DNA of 64,000 nt from Wenzhouxiangella sp. XN79A (GCF_012272825.1 NZ_JAAWWS010000145.1:124001-188000), one strand, 5' to 3'; shown: positions 34,356-44,146, counted from the first letter of the stretch. Numbers and translations: made by a program. Notes: a model not told the origin generated them from the letters alone.

Positions 34356-35645
34356 TCAGCGGACGAGTCGCAGGGCCTGCTGCTGGCGCTGCTGCTGGAA
34401 CATCCGACCCTGGTCGAACAGCTCCAGCCCGCGCACCTCGAACGGCGCGCCGAGGCCGCTTCCGGCCACAAGGTCGGCACCCACCGTCAGCTGCAGCATG
34501 CCGCCGCCGACCGGAAGGGTGGCCGCGCCCTGGGTCATGGCCAGCGGGCGGAGTTCACCGTCCGGAGCGGTGCCGAAGACCTGGGCGTTGACCTGGAATC
34601 GTCCGGCCACCGCGGTGTCGACGCCGATGTCGATGGCCAGGCCCTTGTCCAGGCGGGCCCGCGCGGTGCCGTCGAAGCGCGCCAGCGGCGGCGTGACCGC
34701 GAACGGAATCTTCAGGTCGCGGCGAACGGTCAGGCCTTCGGGCGTGCTGGTCTCGACCCAGGCATGGGCTTCGAACAGGCCGTCCTGACCGGTGACGCGC
34801 ACCGCCTTCGGCAGCGTGCCGCGCAGCACGCCGGTGGCCGGATCGAGGCTCAGGTCGAACTGCTCGCCGGCGCTCGGATCGGTGATCAGCGCGCGCACCG
34901 TGCCGAGTGGCAGCTGCGACTTGCCGTTGCCGACGCCGACGCCCAGCGAGATGGCCTCACCGGTGAACAGCGTGTGCTGCGGCAGCGTCAGCTGCCCGAC
35001 CCAGGCGCTTTCGGGTTCGAACACGTGGACGACCATGTGCCGCTCGGGCGGCAGCTCGGTCACGCCGAGCTTCAGCTGGCCGGCCCGGACATCGGGGCCG
35101 AGCTCGAACGCCAGCGAAGACTCGGGTACGTCCAGCCCGGCCGCCTTCAGCGACACTCCGTCGGCGAGGCGGGCGATGGCCGAGGCGCCCAGCGCGGCGC
35201 CGTCCAGCGCCAGCGCGATGTTCGCAGGGTCGATGCGGACCTTGGCGTCCGGTTCCAGCGGCGAGACGCGGATCACCGCGCCCGGCGCGGTCAGCGGCAG
35301 CTCGATGCCCTTGGCCAGCTCGGCGCCGGTGGCGTCGACCCAGTACTGGCGGCTGTCGACGCGCGGAATGTCCAGCGAAGCCGCCGGTGCCTCGGTCAGC
35401 GGCCAGGCGAACTGCACCGGGGCCGACTCCTGGTGGCGGCTGGCCGGCACCGCGGCCGGGTCGGCCGTGAGCTTGGCCGCGCCGAAATCGCCCGGGCCGG
35501 CGTCGAGCCAGGTCGCGTCGAGCACGTAGGCGGTGCCGAAGTCTGCGATGCCGAGACCGGGCTCGACGTCCTGGGCGTTCAGGGTCTGGACCGCGAGGGG
35601 CCCGGCCGCCAGTACGGCGGCGATGGTCAGAATACGAGTCTTCAT
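34356..35645 (-). CDS. Secreted protein of unknown function (DUF4785-like)
   Basis: 429-residue protein with a signal peptide (MKTRILTIAAVLAAGPLAVQTLNAQ). The mature part is beta-rich and repetitive. It has PEP-like segments, an Ig-like stretch (TLPQHTLFTGEAISLGVGV, then DPATGVLRGTLPKAVRVTGQDGLFEAHAW) and a Gln-rich C-terminal helix (MFQQQRQQQALRLVR). Size and layout resemble DUF4785 proteins of Legionella and xanthomonads, but I cannot prove that family from sequence alone. It lies 11 bp after the secreted hydrolase gene, so the two are probably co-expressed and may be a secreted enzyme and its partner or chaperone. Confidence 0.72.
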   Translation of the reverse strand: MKTRILTIAAVLAAGPLAVQTLNAQDVEPGLGIADFGTAYVLDATWLDAGPGDFGAAKLTADPAAVPASRHQESAPVQFAWPLTEAPAASLDIPRVDSRQYWVDATGAELAKGIELPLTAPGAVIRVSPLEPDAKVRIDPANIALALDGAALGASAIARLADGVSLKAAGLDVPESSLAFELGPDVRAGQLKLGVTELPPERHMVVHVFEPESAWVGQLTLPQHTLFTGEAISLGVGVGNGKSQLPLGTVRALITDPSAGEQFDLSLDPATGVLRGTLPKAVRVTGQDGLFEAHAWVETSTPEGLTVRRDLKIPFAVTPPLARFDGTARARLDKGLAIDIGVDTAVAGRFQVNAQVFGTAPDGELRPLAMTQGAATLPVGGGMLQLTVGADLVAGSGLGAPFEVRGLELFDQGRMFQQQRQQQALRLVR

Positions 35646-35656
35646 TCCGGGGCTCC

Positions 35657-36508
35657 TCACAGGTCGTTGCGCAGGATGACGTCCAGGCCGTGGCAATCAC
35701 GGCGGCTCTGGGCGTGCGAGAGACGGTCGCTGGAGACCTGATGGTCATAGAACCACAGGCTGCCGGCGCCGTTCTGGCTCGAGCAGTCGAGGAAGCCGTC
35801 GGAACAGCTGTCCAGCCAGTTCTGGGTGATCTCCAGGCCGACCTGGTTGAAGTACCCGCCGCAGTAGGCCGCACCGTCCCAGAACGCCGAGCGCACGTCG
35901 GTGCCGACCACGTTCCAGAAGCCCTTCGGCAGGCTCGGGCGGCCCGGGGTGCCGAGCAGCCAGGCCGAGTTGTAGAAGGCCATCCAGCTCGGCTGCTGCA
36001 TGCGCACCGCGTTGTTCTGGTAGCCCAGCAGCCAGCCCAGCGCGGCCTCGAACACGTTGCCCTGCATCACTGCCTCGGCCAGCGGCGTGCCGGTCGAGGA
36101 CGCGGCCAGCGCGTTGACCCAGCGCGTACGCTGGATGATCGTCGGATAGCGGCTGTCCCAGGTCGGGTTCGACAGGATCCAGCGCATCACGTTGCCGCCG
36201 TTGGAATGGGTCAGCACGACCAGGTCGGTGATGCCGCGGGCGTTGATGAACGTGGTCAGCTGGTCGGCCAGGCAACCGGCCGCGCGGCTGTCCCACATGT
36301 ATTGCTCGAAGTCGCAGTTGATGACCGTGTAGTTGGCGCTGTTGGCGAGGCCCTGGCGGACCGAGTCGACCATGTCGGTGGTCCAGTAGTCGTTCAGCGC
36401 GTCGGTCTGCTTGCCGGTGCCGTGGACGAAGGCCACGCCGGTGGCCGCGAGCGCGGCGCTGCTCCAGAACAACAGCGCGGCGCCCAGAAGGGCGATCCTG
36501 AATCTCAT
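35657..36508 (-). CDS. Secreted lipase-like alpha/beta hydrolase
   Basis: 283-residue exported protein (signal peptide MRFRIALLGAALLFWSSAALA). The start of the fold shows ATGVAFVHGTGKQTDAL (oxyanion HG), and the nucleophile elbow is THSNGGNVMRW, so serine in HSNGG is the likely catalytic residue. The later FYDHQVSSD supplies a histidine; the acid is not certain. Six cysteines suggest disulfides. RBS GAGGAGA precedes the ATG. Lipase or esterase activity is inferred. Downstream lies a second secreted protein in the same transcript. Confidence 0.82.
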   Translation of the reverse strand: MRFRIALLGAALLFWSSAALAATGVAFVHGTGKQTDALNDYWTTDMVDSVRQGLANSANYTVINCDFEQYMWDSRAAGCLADQLTTFINARGITDLVVLTHSNGGNVMRWILSNPTWDSRYPTIIQRTRWVNALAASSTGTPLAEAVMQGNVFEAALGWLLGYQNNAVRMQQPSWMAFYNSAWLLGTPGRPSLPKGFWNVVGTDVRSAFWDGAAYCGGYFNQVGLEITQNWLDSCSDGFLDCSSQNGAGSLWFYDHQVSSDRLSHAQSRRDCHGLDVILRNDL

Positions 36509-36962
36509 GGTGTCTCCTCTCTTTTCTTGTGGAACGGGATGGGCTCCCATGGATCGATGTGCCGATCGCCCCATCCCGGCCGTCTACCCGTGACAGCGTT
36601 TGCAGTATAGGCGGCCGGGCGCCGGGATTCAAACGGGTGTTTGAGGGTCAGGGGAAAAGGGGCGAGGGGCGAGTCGGGTGACTGGGGTCGGCGGGGGTCG
36701 GCGGGGGAGGGGGGCGGTTTCAGGGTTGAGGTTTTCAGTTGTCAGTTGTCAGTTGTCAGTTCTCAGTTCTCAGTTCTCAGTTGTCAGTTGTCAGTTGTCA
36801 GTTCTCAGTTCTCGGTTTCCAGTTCTCGGTTGTTCATTGCGGTCTTTGCCGCTTTGCGTTTTTTTCGTCCATCCTCTGCGGATCGAAGCCGCGGAGCAGC
36901 GGCGCCCGGGGAGCCGTCAGGACGCGCACGATGCTTGTCCCTGTCCCCTCTTGCCTGGCCCC
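36509..36962. other. 454-bp non-coding spacer with 7-bp-periodic array
   Basis: No gene is supported. It holds a G-rich stretch (36645-36720), the heptad array at 36736-36833 and a segment GCGGTCTTTGCCGCTTTGCG. Reading frames through the array exist only because a 7-bp repeat passes through all frames. Confidence 0.6.
36736..36833. repeat. Heptanucleotide tandem array 1 (CAGTTNT, 14 units)
   Basis: Fourteen contiguous 7-bp units in strict register. There are three CAGTTGT, three CAGTTCT, three CAGTTGT and two CAGTTCT, then CGGTTTC, CAGTTCT and CGGTTGT. The blocks of three identical units suggest duplication of multi-unit blocks. A related array lies at 56124-56235, in which ACAACTG, the complement of CAGTTGT, appears. 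Confidence 0.9.
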
Positions 36963-37556
36963 TCAGCAACCGAACAGCTCGTGCTGCCGGATCGGGCGGA
37001 AGCTCCTGCGGTGGATCGGGCAGGGGCCGAGGCGGTCGAGGGCGGCGAGGTGGGCGGGGGTGGGGTAGCCCTTGTGGCGGTCGAAGCCGTAGTCGGGCCA
37101 GCGTTCGTGGCAGGCGAGCATCAGGCGGTCGCGGTGGACCTTGGCCAGGATGCTGGCCGCGCCGATCGCCGTGCACAGGCCGTCGCCGCCGATCAGCGCC
37201 TCGCAGGACAGGCCGCCGAGGTCGGGTAGCCGATTGCCGTCGATGCGCACGTGGTCCGGCGCCGGGTCCAGTTGGCCGACCGCGCGGGCCATGGCGGTCA
37301 TCGTGGCCTGCAGGATGTTGAGCCGGTCGATGTCCTCCGGACCGACCTCGACGATGGCGAAGCCGGCGGCGCGTTCGCGGATCAGGTCGAACAGGACGTC
37401 GCGGCGCTCGGCGGTCAGCTTCTTCGAATCGTCCAGGCCGTCGATCGCGCGGTCGGGGTGGAGGATGACGGCGGCGGCGACGACCGGCCCGGCCAGCGGG
37501 CCGCGGCCGGCTTCGTCGACCCCGGCGATCCGGCGGACGGTGACGGACAGACTCAC
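36963..37556 (-). CDS. rnhB: Ribonuclease HII
   Basis: 197-residue enzyme that cuts the RNA strand at ribonucleotides embedded in DNA. Catalytic acidic residues: D14-E15 in [15 protein letters not shown]106 in RIDGN and D125 in [17 protein letters not shown] and [10 protein letters not shown] are also conserved. GTG start overlapping the lpxB stop (GTGA). It is the last gene of the leftward envelope cluster, the usual place for rnhB in gammaproteobacteria. Confidence 0.96.
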   Translation of the reverse strand: MSLSVTVRRIAGVDEAGRGPLAGPVVAAAVILHPDRAIDGLDDSKKLTAERRDVLFDLIRERAAGFAIVEVGPEDIDRLNILQATMTAMARAVGQLDPAPDHVRIDGNRLPDLGGLSCEALIGGDGLCTAIGAASILAKVHRDRLMLACHERWPDYGFDRHKGYPTPAHLAALDRLGPCPIHRRSFRPIRQHELFGC

Positions 37557-38695
37557 CGCTGCGCTCCGAACCGCTCGATCAGCGCTTCGGCGGCCCGGTC
37601 GGCCGCGCCGCGCGCCAGCGTGGCATGGAGTTCGTCGGCGGTGGCGTGGAAGGCGTCGCGCCGCTGGTCGTCGTCGAGCCAGTCGGCGATGTCGCGGGCC
37701 AGCCGCCCGGGCGTGGCCTCGGCCTGGATCCGCTCCGGCACCAGCGCGCGTCCGGCCAGGACGTTCGGCAGGCCGACGTGCGCGGTGCGGACCAGGCGCA
37801 GGGCGCGGGCGGTGGCATAGGTCATCGCCGGCAGCCGGTAGTAGACGACCATCGGCGTGCGGGTCAGCAGGGCTTCCAGCGTGACCGTGCCCGAGGCGGC
37901 CAGCGCCACGTCGGCGGCGGTCAGGCCGGTCCGGGTGTGGTCGGCGACGATCCGAAGACCGTCGAGGTCGCCCTCGCCGGCGGCGGCGAGGAAGGCCGCG
38001 CGCTGGTCGTCGCGGGCCAGCAGCACGACCCGTTCGACGTCGGGCCGGTCGCGGCCGATGCGGGCCGCGGTCGCCGCCAGCAGCGCGGCGTGGCGGGCGA
38101 TCTCGCCGCCGCGGCTGCCCGGCAGCAGGGCGACGATCGGCCGATCGGCGGGCAGGTCGAGCGCCCGCCGCGCCGCCGCGCGGTCGGGCGAGCGAGGCAG
38201 CGCATCGGCCAGCGGGTGGCCGACGAAGCGGCAGTCCAGGCCGGTCCCGGCGAAGCAGTCCGGTTCGAACGGGAACAGCGTCAGCATCAGGTCCAGCGAG
38301 CGCGCGATCTTCGGAATCCGGTAGCCGCGCCAGGCCCAGACCGAGGGGCAGACGAACTGGGCCGTCGGCAGGCCGGCGCGCCGCAGCTGTCGGGCCAGCC
38401 CGAGGTTGAAGTCGGGCGCATCGATGCCGACGAAGGCGCTCGGCGCGCGATCGAGGATGGTCCGTTTCAGCATGCGCCGGAATCGAATCAGCCGGGGCAG
38501 GTGGCCGAGCACTTCGAACAGGCCCATGACGTCGAGGCGGTCGATGCCGGCCAGGGCGTCGACGCCGGCCGAGCGCATCGCCGGTCCGGTCACCCCGGCC
38601 AGTCCGATCGTCGGATCGAGGCCGCGCAGGGACCGCGCCAGCGCCGCCCCGAGCTGGTCGCCGGAGGTTTCGCCGGCGCCGAGCACCAGCTGCAT
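37553..38695 (-). CDS. lpxB: Lipid-A-disaccharide synthase
   Basis: 380-residue peripheral membrane glycosyltransferase that joins lipid X and UDP-diacyl-GlcN to make the lipid A disaccharide. Motifs: [12 protein letters not shown] at the N-terminus, [34 protein letters not shown] and [11 protein letters not shown] with PMVV. ATG overlaps the lpxA stop (ATGA) and its stop overlaps the rnhB start. Confidence 0.97.
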   Translation of the reverse strand: MQLVLGAGETSGDQLGAALARSLRGLDPTIGLAGVTGPAMRSAGVDALAGIDRLDVMGLFEVLGHLPRLIRFRRMLKRTILDRAPSAFVGIDAPDFNLGLARQLRRAGLPTAQFVCPSVWAWRGYRIPKIARSLDLMLTLFPFEPDCFAGTGLDCRFVGHPLADALPRSPDRAAARRALDLPADRPIVALLPGSRGGEIARHAALLAATAARIGRDRPDVERVVLLARDDQRAAFLAAAGEGDLDGLRIVADHTRTGLTAADVALAASGTVTLEALLTRTPMVVYYRLPAMTYATARALRLVRTAHVGLPNVLAGRALVPERIQAEATPGRLARDIADWLDDDQRRDAFHATADELHATLARGAADRAAEALIERFGAQR

Positions 38696-39483
38696 CAGCG
38701 CAGCAGGCCCCGCTGGCCGGCCTCGATGCTGGCGACGAACTCGGCCAGTTCCGGCACCTTCGCGCTCTGCTGGCGCAGTTCGGCGAGCGCGTCCTCGAGC
38801 GGCCGGCCCAGCCGGTACACGGTCCGGTAGGCCTCGCGGATGGCGCGGATGGTGTCGGCATCGAAGCCGCGTCGCTTCAGGCCCTCGGCGTTGATGCCCC
38901 GCGGGCGCGGCGGACGGCCGGAGACCATGACGTAGGCGGGCACGTCCTGGCCGACGCCGCCGTACATGCCGAGGAAGGCGTGGCTTCCGATGGTCACGAA
39001 CTGGTGAGCGCCGGAGAAGCCGGCGAAGGTCACGAAGTCGCCGACCGTGACGTGGCCGGCCAGCGTGGCGCCGTTGGCGAACACGCAGTCGGAGCCGACC
39101 CGGCAGTCGTGGGCGATGTGGCTGTAGGCCATCAGCCAGTTGCGGTCGCCGAGCTCGGTCACGCCGCCGCCGTCGGCGGTGCCGCGATTGATGGTCACGT
39201 ACTCGCGAATCGTGTTGTCGCGGCCGATGACCAGCGCAGAGTCCTCGCCGCCGAACTTCTTGTCCTGCGGCTCCTCGCCGATCGAGGCGAACTGGAAGAT
39301 CCGGGTGCCGTCGCCGATCCGGGTCCGGCCGGTGATCACCGCGTGCGGACCGACCCGGCAGCCGAGGCCGAGTTCGACCCGGGCGCCGACGATTGCATAC
39401 GGGCCGATCTCGCAGCCGGCCCCGATCCTCGCGCCGTCCTCGACGATGGCAGTCGGGTGGATGGTGGCGTCGGGTGAGCTCAC
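38695..39483 (-). CDS. lpxA: UDP-N-acetylglucosamine acyltransferase
   Basis: 262-residue left-handed beta-helix enzyme for the first step of lipid A synthesis. Hexapeptide repeats ([26 protein letters not shown]) run through the first 190 residues. The catalytic histidine lies in AYSHIAHDC, and [16 protein letters not shown]...[12 protein letters not shown] leads into the helical C-terminus. GTG start overlaps the fabZ stop; the length equals that of E. coli LpxA. Confidence 0.97.
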   Translation of the reverse strand: MSSPDATIHPTAIVEDGARIGAGCEIGPYAIVGARVELGLGCRVGPHAVITGRTRIGDGTRIFQFASIGEEPQDKKFGGEDSALVIGRDNTIREYVTINRGTADGGGVTELGDRNWLMAYSHIAHDCRVGSDCVFANGATLAGHVTVGDFVTFAGFSGAHQFVTIGSHAFLGMYGGVGQDVPAYVMVSGRPPRPRGINAEGLKRRGFDADTIRAIREAYRTVYRLGRPLEDALAELRQQSAKVPELAEFVASIEAGQRGLLR

Positions 39484-39944
39484 TTGCCTTCGGGGCGCGC
39501 AGCGCAGAGCATTTCGCAGCCGGCAACCCGCTTGCCGTCGACGTGGGTTTCGGCCTCGTACAGGCCCATGCCTCGGACCATCCGCTTCTGGGTGACGTGG
39601 AAGTGCAGCTGGTCGCCGGGGACCACGGTCTTGCTGAATCGGGCCTTGTCGATCTTGACCAGATAGAACAGCTGGTCCTCGGCCCCCTGCTCCTCGCGTG
39701 CCAGGTGGGCCAGGCAGCCGGCGGCCTGCGCCATGGCCTCGAGGATCAGCACGCCGGGCATGACCGGGTGGCCCGGGAAGTGGCCCTGGAAGAACGGTTC
39801 GTTGATGGTCACGTTCTTCAGCGCATGGATGCGCGGCGCGTCGCCGAGCTCCCACTCCAGCACCCGATCGACGAGCAGGAACGGGTAGCGGTGGGGCAGC
39901 AGCGACAGGATGCGTTCGATGTCGACGGGTCGGGAGTCGGTCAT
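39480..39944 (-). CDS. fabZ: 3-hydroxyacyl-[acyl-carrier-protein] dehydratase
   Basis: 154-residue hot-dog-fold dehydratase of type II fatty-acid synthesis. It competes with LpxA for hydroxyacyl-ACP, explaining its conserved position between lpxD and lpxA. Active-site pieces: LLPHRYPFLLVDRV, QGHFPGHPVMPGVLILEAMAQ (catalytic His in HFPGHP and Glu in LEAMAQ). Confidence 0.97.
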   Translation of the reverse strand: MTDSRPVDIERILSLLPHRYPFLLVDRVLEWELGDAPRIHALKNVTINEPFFQGHFPGHPVMPGVLILEAMAQAAGCLAHLAREEQGAEDQLFYLVKIDKARFSKTVVPGDQLHFHVTQKRMVRGMGLYEAETHVDGKRVAGCEMLCAARPEGK

Positions 39945-39984
39945 GCCGGGGTCTCGTGTCGTGGTTTTGGAAAGCAGGGGGCGG

Positions 39985-41049
39985 TCAGTTCGTGCCGCGA
40001 CGGCGCAACAGCCGGTCGAGCTGACCCAGGCGCACCAGGATGCGCTGCCAGGCGCGCATCGGTCGCGCCGGAATGCCCGAGCCGTAGGCGCCGGGCCGGT
40101 CGATCGAGTCCAGCACCGTGCTCATCGCGGTGATCACGACATGATCGCAGATTTCGAGGTGGCCGCCGATGCCGGAGGCGCCGGCGATCATGCAGTAGCG
40201 GCCGATCCGGGTCGAGCCGGCGATACCGACGCAGCCGGCGATCGCGCTGTGGTCGCCGATCACCACGTTGTGGGCCACCTGCACCTGGTTGTCCAGCCGC
40301 ACGTCGTCGCCGAGCACGGTGTCGTCGATCGCGCCGCGGTCGATGGTGGTGTTCGCGCCGATTTCGCAGTCGGCCCCGATTCGCACCGAGCCGAGCTGGG
40401 CGACCTTGCGCCAGTGGCCTCGTCGCTTGTCCATCGCCAGCCCGAAGCCGTCGGCCCCGATCACCACGCCCGGGTGGACCAGCGTGCGCCGGCCCAGCAC
40501 GACCGCCGGTCCGAGCGTCACGTTGGCAACCAGCCGGACGTCCTCGGCCAGCTGCGCACCGGCACCGACCACGCAGCCGGGCCCGACCACGGCGCCGGCC
40601 GCGATCACGGCCTCGGCCTCGACGACCGCCATCGGCCCGATCTCGGCCCCGGGATCGACGTCGGCGGCCGGATCGACGAACGCGCGCGGATGAATGCCGG
40701 GCCGCGCCCGTGGGCTCGGCGCGAAACGATCCAGCGCGAGGCTCCAGGCCAGGTAAGGGTCGTCGACGACCAGCGCGGTGCACGGGCAGTCGGCAACGGC
40801 GTCGTCGGAAACGATTACCGCCGATGCGCCGGTCGTGCGCAGCTGGGAGCGGTACGCGGAATTGGCCAGAAAACCGAGCGCGCCGGGGCCGGCCGCGGCC
40901 AGCGTGGCCGGATGATTCAGTTCGACACCGCCGTCGCCGACCAGCCGGGCATCGAGGTGGCGCGCGAGCGCTTCAGCGCAGAGCGGTGTACGGGGCATTC
41001 CGGAATCCGGAGTCTGCCGGGCCGGCCCGGGGGGCGAGGTCGCGGTCAT
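39985..41049 (-). CDS. lpxD: UDP-3-O-(3-hydroxymyristoyl)glucosamine N-acyltransferase
   Basis: 354-residue third enzyme of lipid A synthesis. The N-terminal uridine-binding domain (LARHLDARLVGDG...PGALGFLAN) precedes a hexapeptide-repeat beta-helix with the catalytic histidine in QVQVAHNVVIG and the conserved GADGFG. The ATG at 41049 overlaps the skp stop; an internal ATG 17 codons later is possible because the first residues are Pro-rich and family-atypical. Confidence 0.95.
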   Translation of the reverse strand: MTATSPPGPARQTPDSGMPRTPLCAEALARHLDARLVGDGGVELNHPATLAAAGPGALGFLANSAYRSQLRTTGASAVIVSDDAVADCPCTALVVDDPYLAWSLALDRFAPSPRARPGIHPRAFVDPAADVDPGAEIGPMAVVEAEAVIAAGAVVGPGCVVGAGAQLAEDVRLVANVTLGPAVVLGRRTLVHPGVVIGADGFGLAMDKRRGHWRKVAQLGSVRIGADCEIGANTTIDRGAIDDTVLGDDVRLDNQVQVAHNVVIGDHSAIAGCVGIAGSTRIGRYCMIAGASGIGGHLEICDHVVITAMSTVLDSIDRPGAYGSGIPARPMRAWQRILVRLGQLDRLLRRRGTN

Positions 41050-41570
41050 TGCCGCTCGCGCCGGCTCCGCAGTTCGAAGTCGACTTCGAGGAACTCGAGC
41101 ACCTGGTCGGTGATGTCGATCCGGTCGGAGGCGAAGGCGACCGGACTGGACAGCACCAGGTCGTAGCCCTCGCGCCGGGCCACGGTCTGGACGGCCAGTT
41201 CGATTTCTTCGCCCAGCGACTTGATTTCGGCGTTGCGGCGGAAGTTCAGTTCGTCGGCCAGGTCTTCGCGGCGGCGGTCGATCGAGCGGCGCAGGTTGCG
41301 GATCTCGCGCTCGCGGGCCAGCAGCTGTTCGTTGCTGAGTCCGCTGGAATCGGCCAGCGCCTGCTCCATGTCGACCAGCCGTTGCTCGTCGGCCAGCAGG
41401 GCCTCGTTGCGGGGTCGGAACTCGATGTCCAGTTCGGCGCGGCCGGCAAGCACCTGGGGCGCATTGTCCAGCAGGCGCTTCATGTCGACGTACCCGATGC
41501 GCACGTCGGCCTGTCCCCAGGCGGGGCCGGCCAGCATCAACGCAAGCAGCAATGTCAGGGCACGGGCCAT
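41046..41570 (-). CDS. skp: Periplasmic chaperone Skp/OmpH
   Basis: 174-residue periplasmic chaperone for outer-membrane proteins. A signal peptide (MARALTLLLALMLAGPAWGQ) is followed by IGYVDMKRLLDNAPQ, a long charged helical hairpin (the tentacles) and the C-terminal EGYDLVLSSPVAFASDRIDIT. Located as usual between bamA and lpxD. Start chosen at the methionine that opens the signal peptide. Confidence 0.94.
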   Translation of the reverse strand: MARALTLLLALMLAGPAWGQADVRIGYVDMKRLLDNAPQVLAGRAELDIEFRPRNEALLADEQRLVDMEQALADSSGLSNEQLLAREREIRNLRRSIDRRREDLADELNFRRNAEIKSLGEEIELAVQTVARREGYDLVLSSPVAFASDRIDITDQVLEFLEVDFELRSRRERQ

Positions 41571-41662
41571 GGGCGGCGTCTTCTCCGAACGCTCAGGTAC
41601 CCGAGTATAGGCCTTCACGCGCGAAATTTCCTCCCCCGCCGGCGGTCGGATCGCCGCCCGCG

Positions 41663-44095
41663 TCAGAACTGGGCGCCGAACGAGAACTGGATCTCCTGCA
41701 CATCGTCGCCGGGACGATCCTTCAGCGGCGTGGAGAGGTTGATGATGATCGGACCGACCGGGGCTTCCCAGGTCAGCGACAGTCCGGTCGAGGCGCGCAG
41801 CAGGTTCTGGTCGAAGGTGTCGACGCCCTCGAACACGTTGCCGACGTCGACGAACCAGGCCATCCGGGTGCCGCTGATCTCGGCGAACGGCAGCGGAAAC
41901 GCGATCTCGACCCCACCGGTCACCTTGAAGTCGCCGCCGACCGAGCGGCAGAACTGGTCCTTCGGACCCAGCGAGTTGTCGTCGAAACCGCGCACGTCGG
42001 ATACACCGCCGGCGAAGAAATGTTCCCAGAACGGCAGACCGAAATCGGCGGTCACGATCTCGTCGAGCTGGCAGTTTCCGGCCAGGCGTTCCGGCTCGAT
42101 CTGCTCGATGTCGAGTTCCTCGTCGTCGTAGACGTCGCCGTAGGACACGTCGGCGCGCACGGCGAAGGCCAGGTTCTCGCCCAGAGGCCAGTACTTCCGA
42201 CCGCGATAGGCGACGGTGTAGTACTCGCGCGTGCTGCCCGGCGTGGCCAGGCTCAGCGACAGCCGGTTCAGCGAGCCGCGGGTCGGGGTCAGGAAGTGGT
42301 TGCGCGTGTCGCGGCCCCAGCTGCCGTTGAGCACGAAGGTCTCCACGTCGCGCTCGTCGCCGGACAGGAACCCGTCGCCGTTGCGATCCAGCGTGATGGC
42401 CAGCGGACGCGTGGCGGACAGTTCGATGGTCGATGGGCCGTCCGGGTCGTCGGGGTCGACCGGTACCGTCACGAAGCTGCCGATGTTGATGTCCAGGGCC
42501 TGGTAGCTGGCGCCGAGCCGGACGAAGTCGACCTCGGTCAGCGGGAAGCCGAAGTTGACGCCGGCCGCCGCCTGGCTGGTCGAGAACGCCGAAATGTTCG
42601 CGCGCGCCTGGTTGAATTCCGAGTAGTTCAGGAAGAACCCGCGCGATATGCCGTCGTCGGTCCAGTACGGATTGGTGTAGGACAGGTTGACCTGCCGGTT
42701 GATCCGGCTGCGGCTGACCGCGAAGCCGACCGTGCGACCGGAGCCGAGGAAGTTCTCCTGCTGCACCGAGATCGACGCGATCAGGCCCTGGAGCTGCGAA
42801 AAGCCGAGGCCGACCTGGAAGCTGCCGGTCGAGCGTTCCTCGACGCTGACGATGATGTCGACCTGGTCGTCCGATCCCTCGACGGCCGGGGTCTCGACGT
42901 TGACGTCCTCGAAGTAGCCGATCCGCCGCAGGCGCTGGCGCGAGCGGTCCACGGCGGCCTGCGAGAACCAGGCCCCCTCGAACTGGCGCATCTCGCGGCG
43001 CAGCACTTCGTCCTTGCTGACGGTGTTGCCCCGGAACTCGACGCGGCGCACGTAGACCCGCTTGCCCGGATCGACGAAGAAGGTCAGATCGACGCTCTTG
43101 GATTCCCGGTCGATCCGCGGCACGGGGTTGACGTTGGCGAAGGCATAGCCGAAGTTGGCCAGCAGCGCGGTGATGTTGTCGACCGTCTGCTCGACCTTTT
43201 CGCGCGAGAAGGTCGCGCCGGGCTCCAGCGCGACGAAATTCTCCAGCGTTTCCTGTTCGAACACCAGGTCACCGGTCAGCTGCACGTCGGAGACGCTGTA
43301 GACCTCGCCCTCGCGGACATTGGCGGTGATGTAGATGCCGGTGCGGTCGGGGCTGACCGAGACCTGGGTCGACTCGATCGCGAAATCCACATAGCCCCGG
43401 TCGAGATAGAAGGCGCGCAGGCGTTCGAGATCGCCGGACAGCTTCTCGCGGGTGTAGTTCGGTCGGCCCTGCCAGAAGAACAGGCCGCCCCAGGCGTTCT
43501 TCGTGTCCGATTCGAAGTCCTCGCGCAGTTCGTCCTCGTCGAAGCTTTCGTTGCCGACCAGGTTGATGTGGCGAATCCGGGCGACCTTGCCTTCCTCGAT
43601 CACGATGCCGATGTCGACGCGGTTGCGGTCGAGTCGGGTCAGCCGGGTATCGACTTCGACGTTGTAGTGGCCCTGTGCGTAGTACTGGCGGATGAGCTCC
43701 TGGGAGACCTGGTCCAGCGCCAGCCGGTCGAACACCTCGCCTTCGACGATGCCGATGTCCTCCAGCGCGGGCATCAAGGCCTCGTCGGGGATCTTCTTGT
43801 TGCCGGTGATGATGACCGTCGAGATGGCCGGGCGCTCGCTGACCTCGATGATCAGGATGTTGCCTTCGCGGGCCAGTTCGACATTCTCGAAGAAGCCGCT
43901 GCGGTACAGGTCGCGGATGCTCGCGCGGGCCGCGGCCGGTGTCAGCCGGTCGCCGACTTCCAGCGGCAGGAAACTGAACACCGTGCCCTCGGAAATCCGC
44001 TGCAGGCCGTCGACCCGGATCTCCTCGACAACGAAGTTCTGGGCGTACACCGGGGCGCACGCGAACAGCGCCAGCAGAAGAATGAGTTTTCTCAT
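41663..44095 (-). CDS. bamA: Outer-membrane assembly factor BamA
   Basis: 810-residue Omp85 protein, the essential core of the BAM complex that folds outer-membrane proteins. A signal peptide (ending APVYAQ) is followed by five POTRA domains (about 20-420; for example IRVDGLQRISEGTVFSFLPL, INLVGNESFDEDELR and VEFRGNTVSKDEVLRREM). A 16-stranded barrel follows with the lid-loop motif VRGFDDNSLGP and terminal SFGAQF. Length matches E. coli BamA (810). Confidence 0.97.
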   Translation of the reverse strand: MRKLILLLALFACAPVYAQNFVVEEIRVDGLQRISEGTVFSFLPLEVGDRLTPAAARASIRDLYRSGFFENVELAREGNILIIEVSERPAISTVIITGNKKIPDEALMPALEDIGIVEGEVFDRLALDQVSQELIRQYYAQGHYNVEVDTRLTRLDRNRVDIGIVIEEGKVARIRHINLVGNESFDEDELREDFESDTKNAWGGLFFWQGRPNYTREKLSGDLERLRAFYLDRGYVDFAIESTQVSVSPDRTGIYITANVREGEVYSVSDVQLTGDLVFEQETLENFVALEPGATFSREKVEQTVDNITALLANFGYAFANVNPVPRIDRESKSVDLTFFVDPGKRVYVRRVEFRGNTVSKDEVLRREMRQFEGAWFSQAAVDRSRQRLRRIGYFEDVNVETPAVEGSDDQVDIIVSVEERSTGSFQVGLGFSQLQGLIASISVQQENFLGSGRTVGFAVSRSRINRQVNLSYTNPYWTDDGISRGFFLNYSEFNQARANISAFSTSQAAAGVNFGFPLTEVDFVRLGASYQALDINIGSFVTVPVDPDDPDGPSTIELSATRPLAITLDRNGDGFLSGDERDVETFVLNGSWGRDTRNHFLTPTRGSLNRLSLSLATPGSTREYYTVAYRGRKYWPLGENLAFAVRADVSYGDVYDDEELDIEQIEPERLAGNCQLDEIVTADFGLPFWEHFFAGGVSDVRGFDDNSLGPKDQFCRSVGGDFKVTGGVEIAFPLPFAEISGTRMAWFVDVGNVFEGVDTFDQNLLRASTGLSLTWEAPVGPIIINLSTPLKDRPGDDVQEIQFSFGAQF

Positions 44096-44146
44096 GAAAC
44101 GAAGAGGTCCACGGTGGATGTCAGCGCCGCTGGCGCCGAGCCGAGT

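Noticed and set aside
36736-36833. CRISPR array
   Set aside because: Units are 7 bp without spacers, so it is a simple tandem repeat. No cas genes are present.
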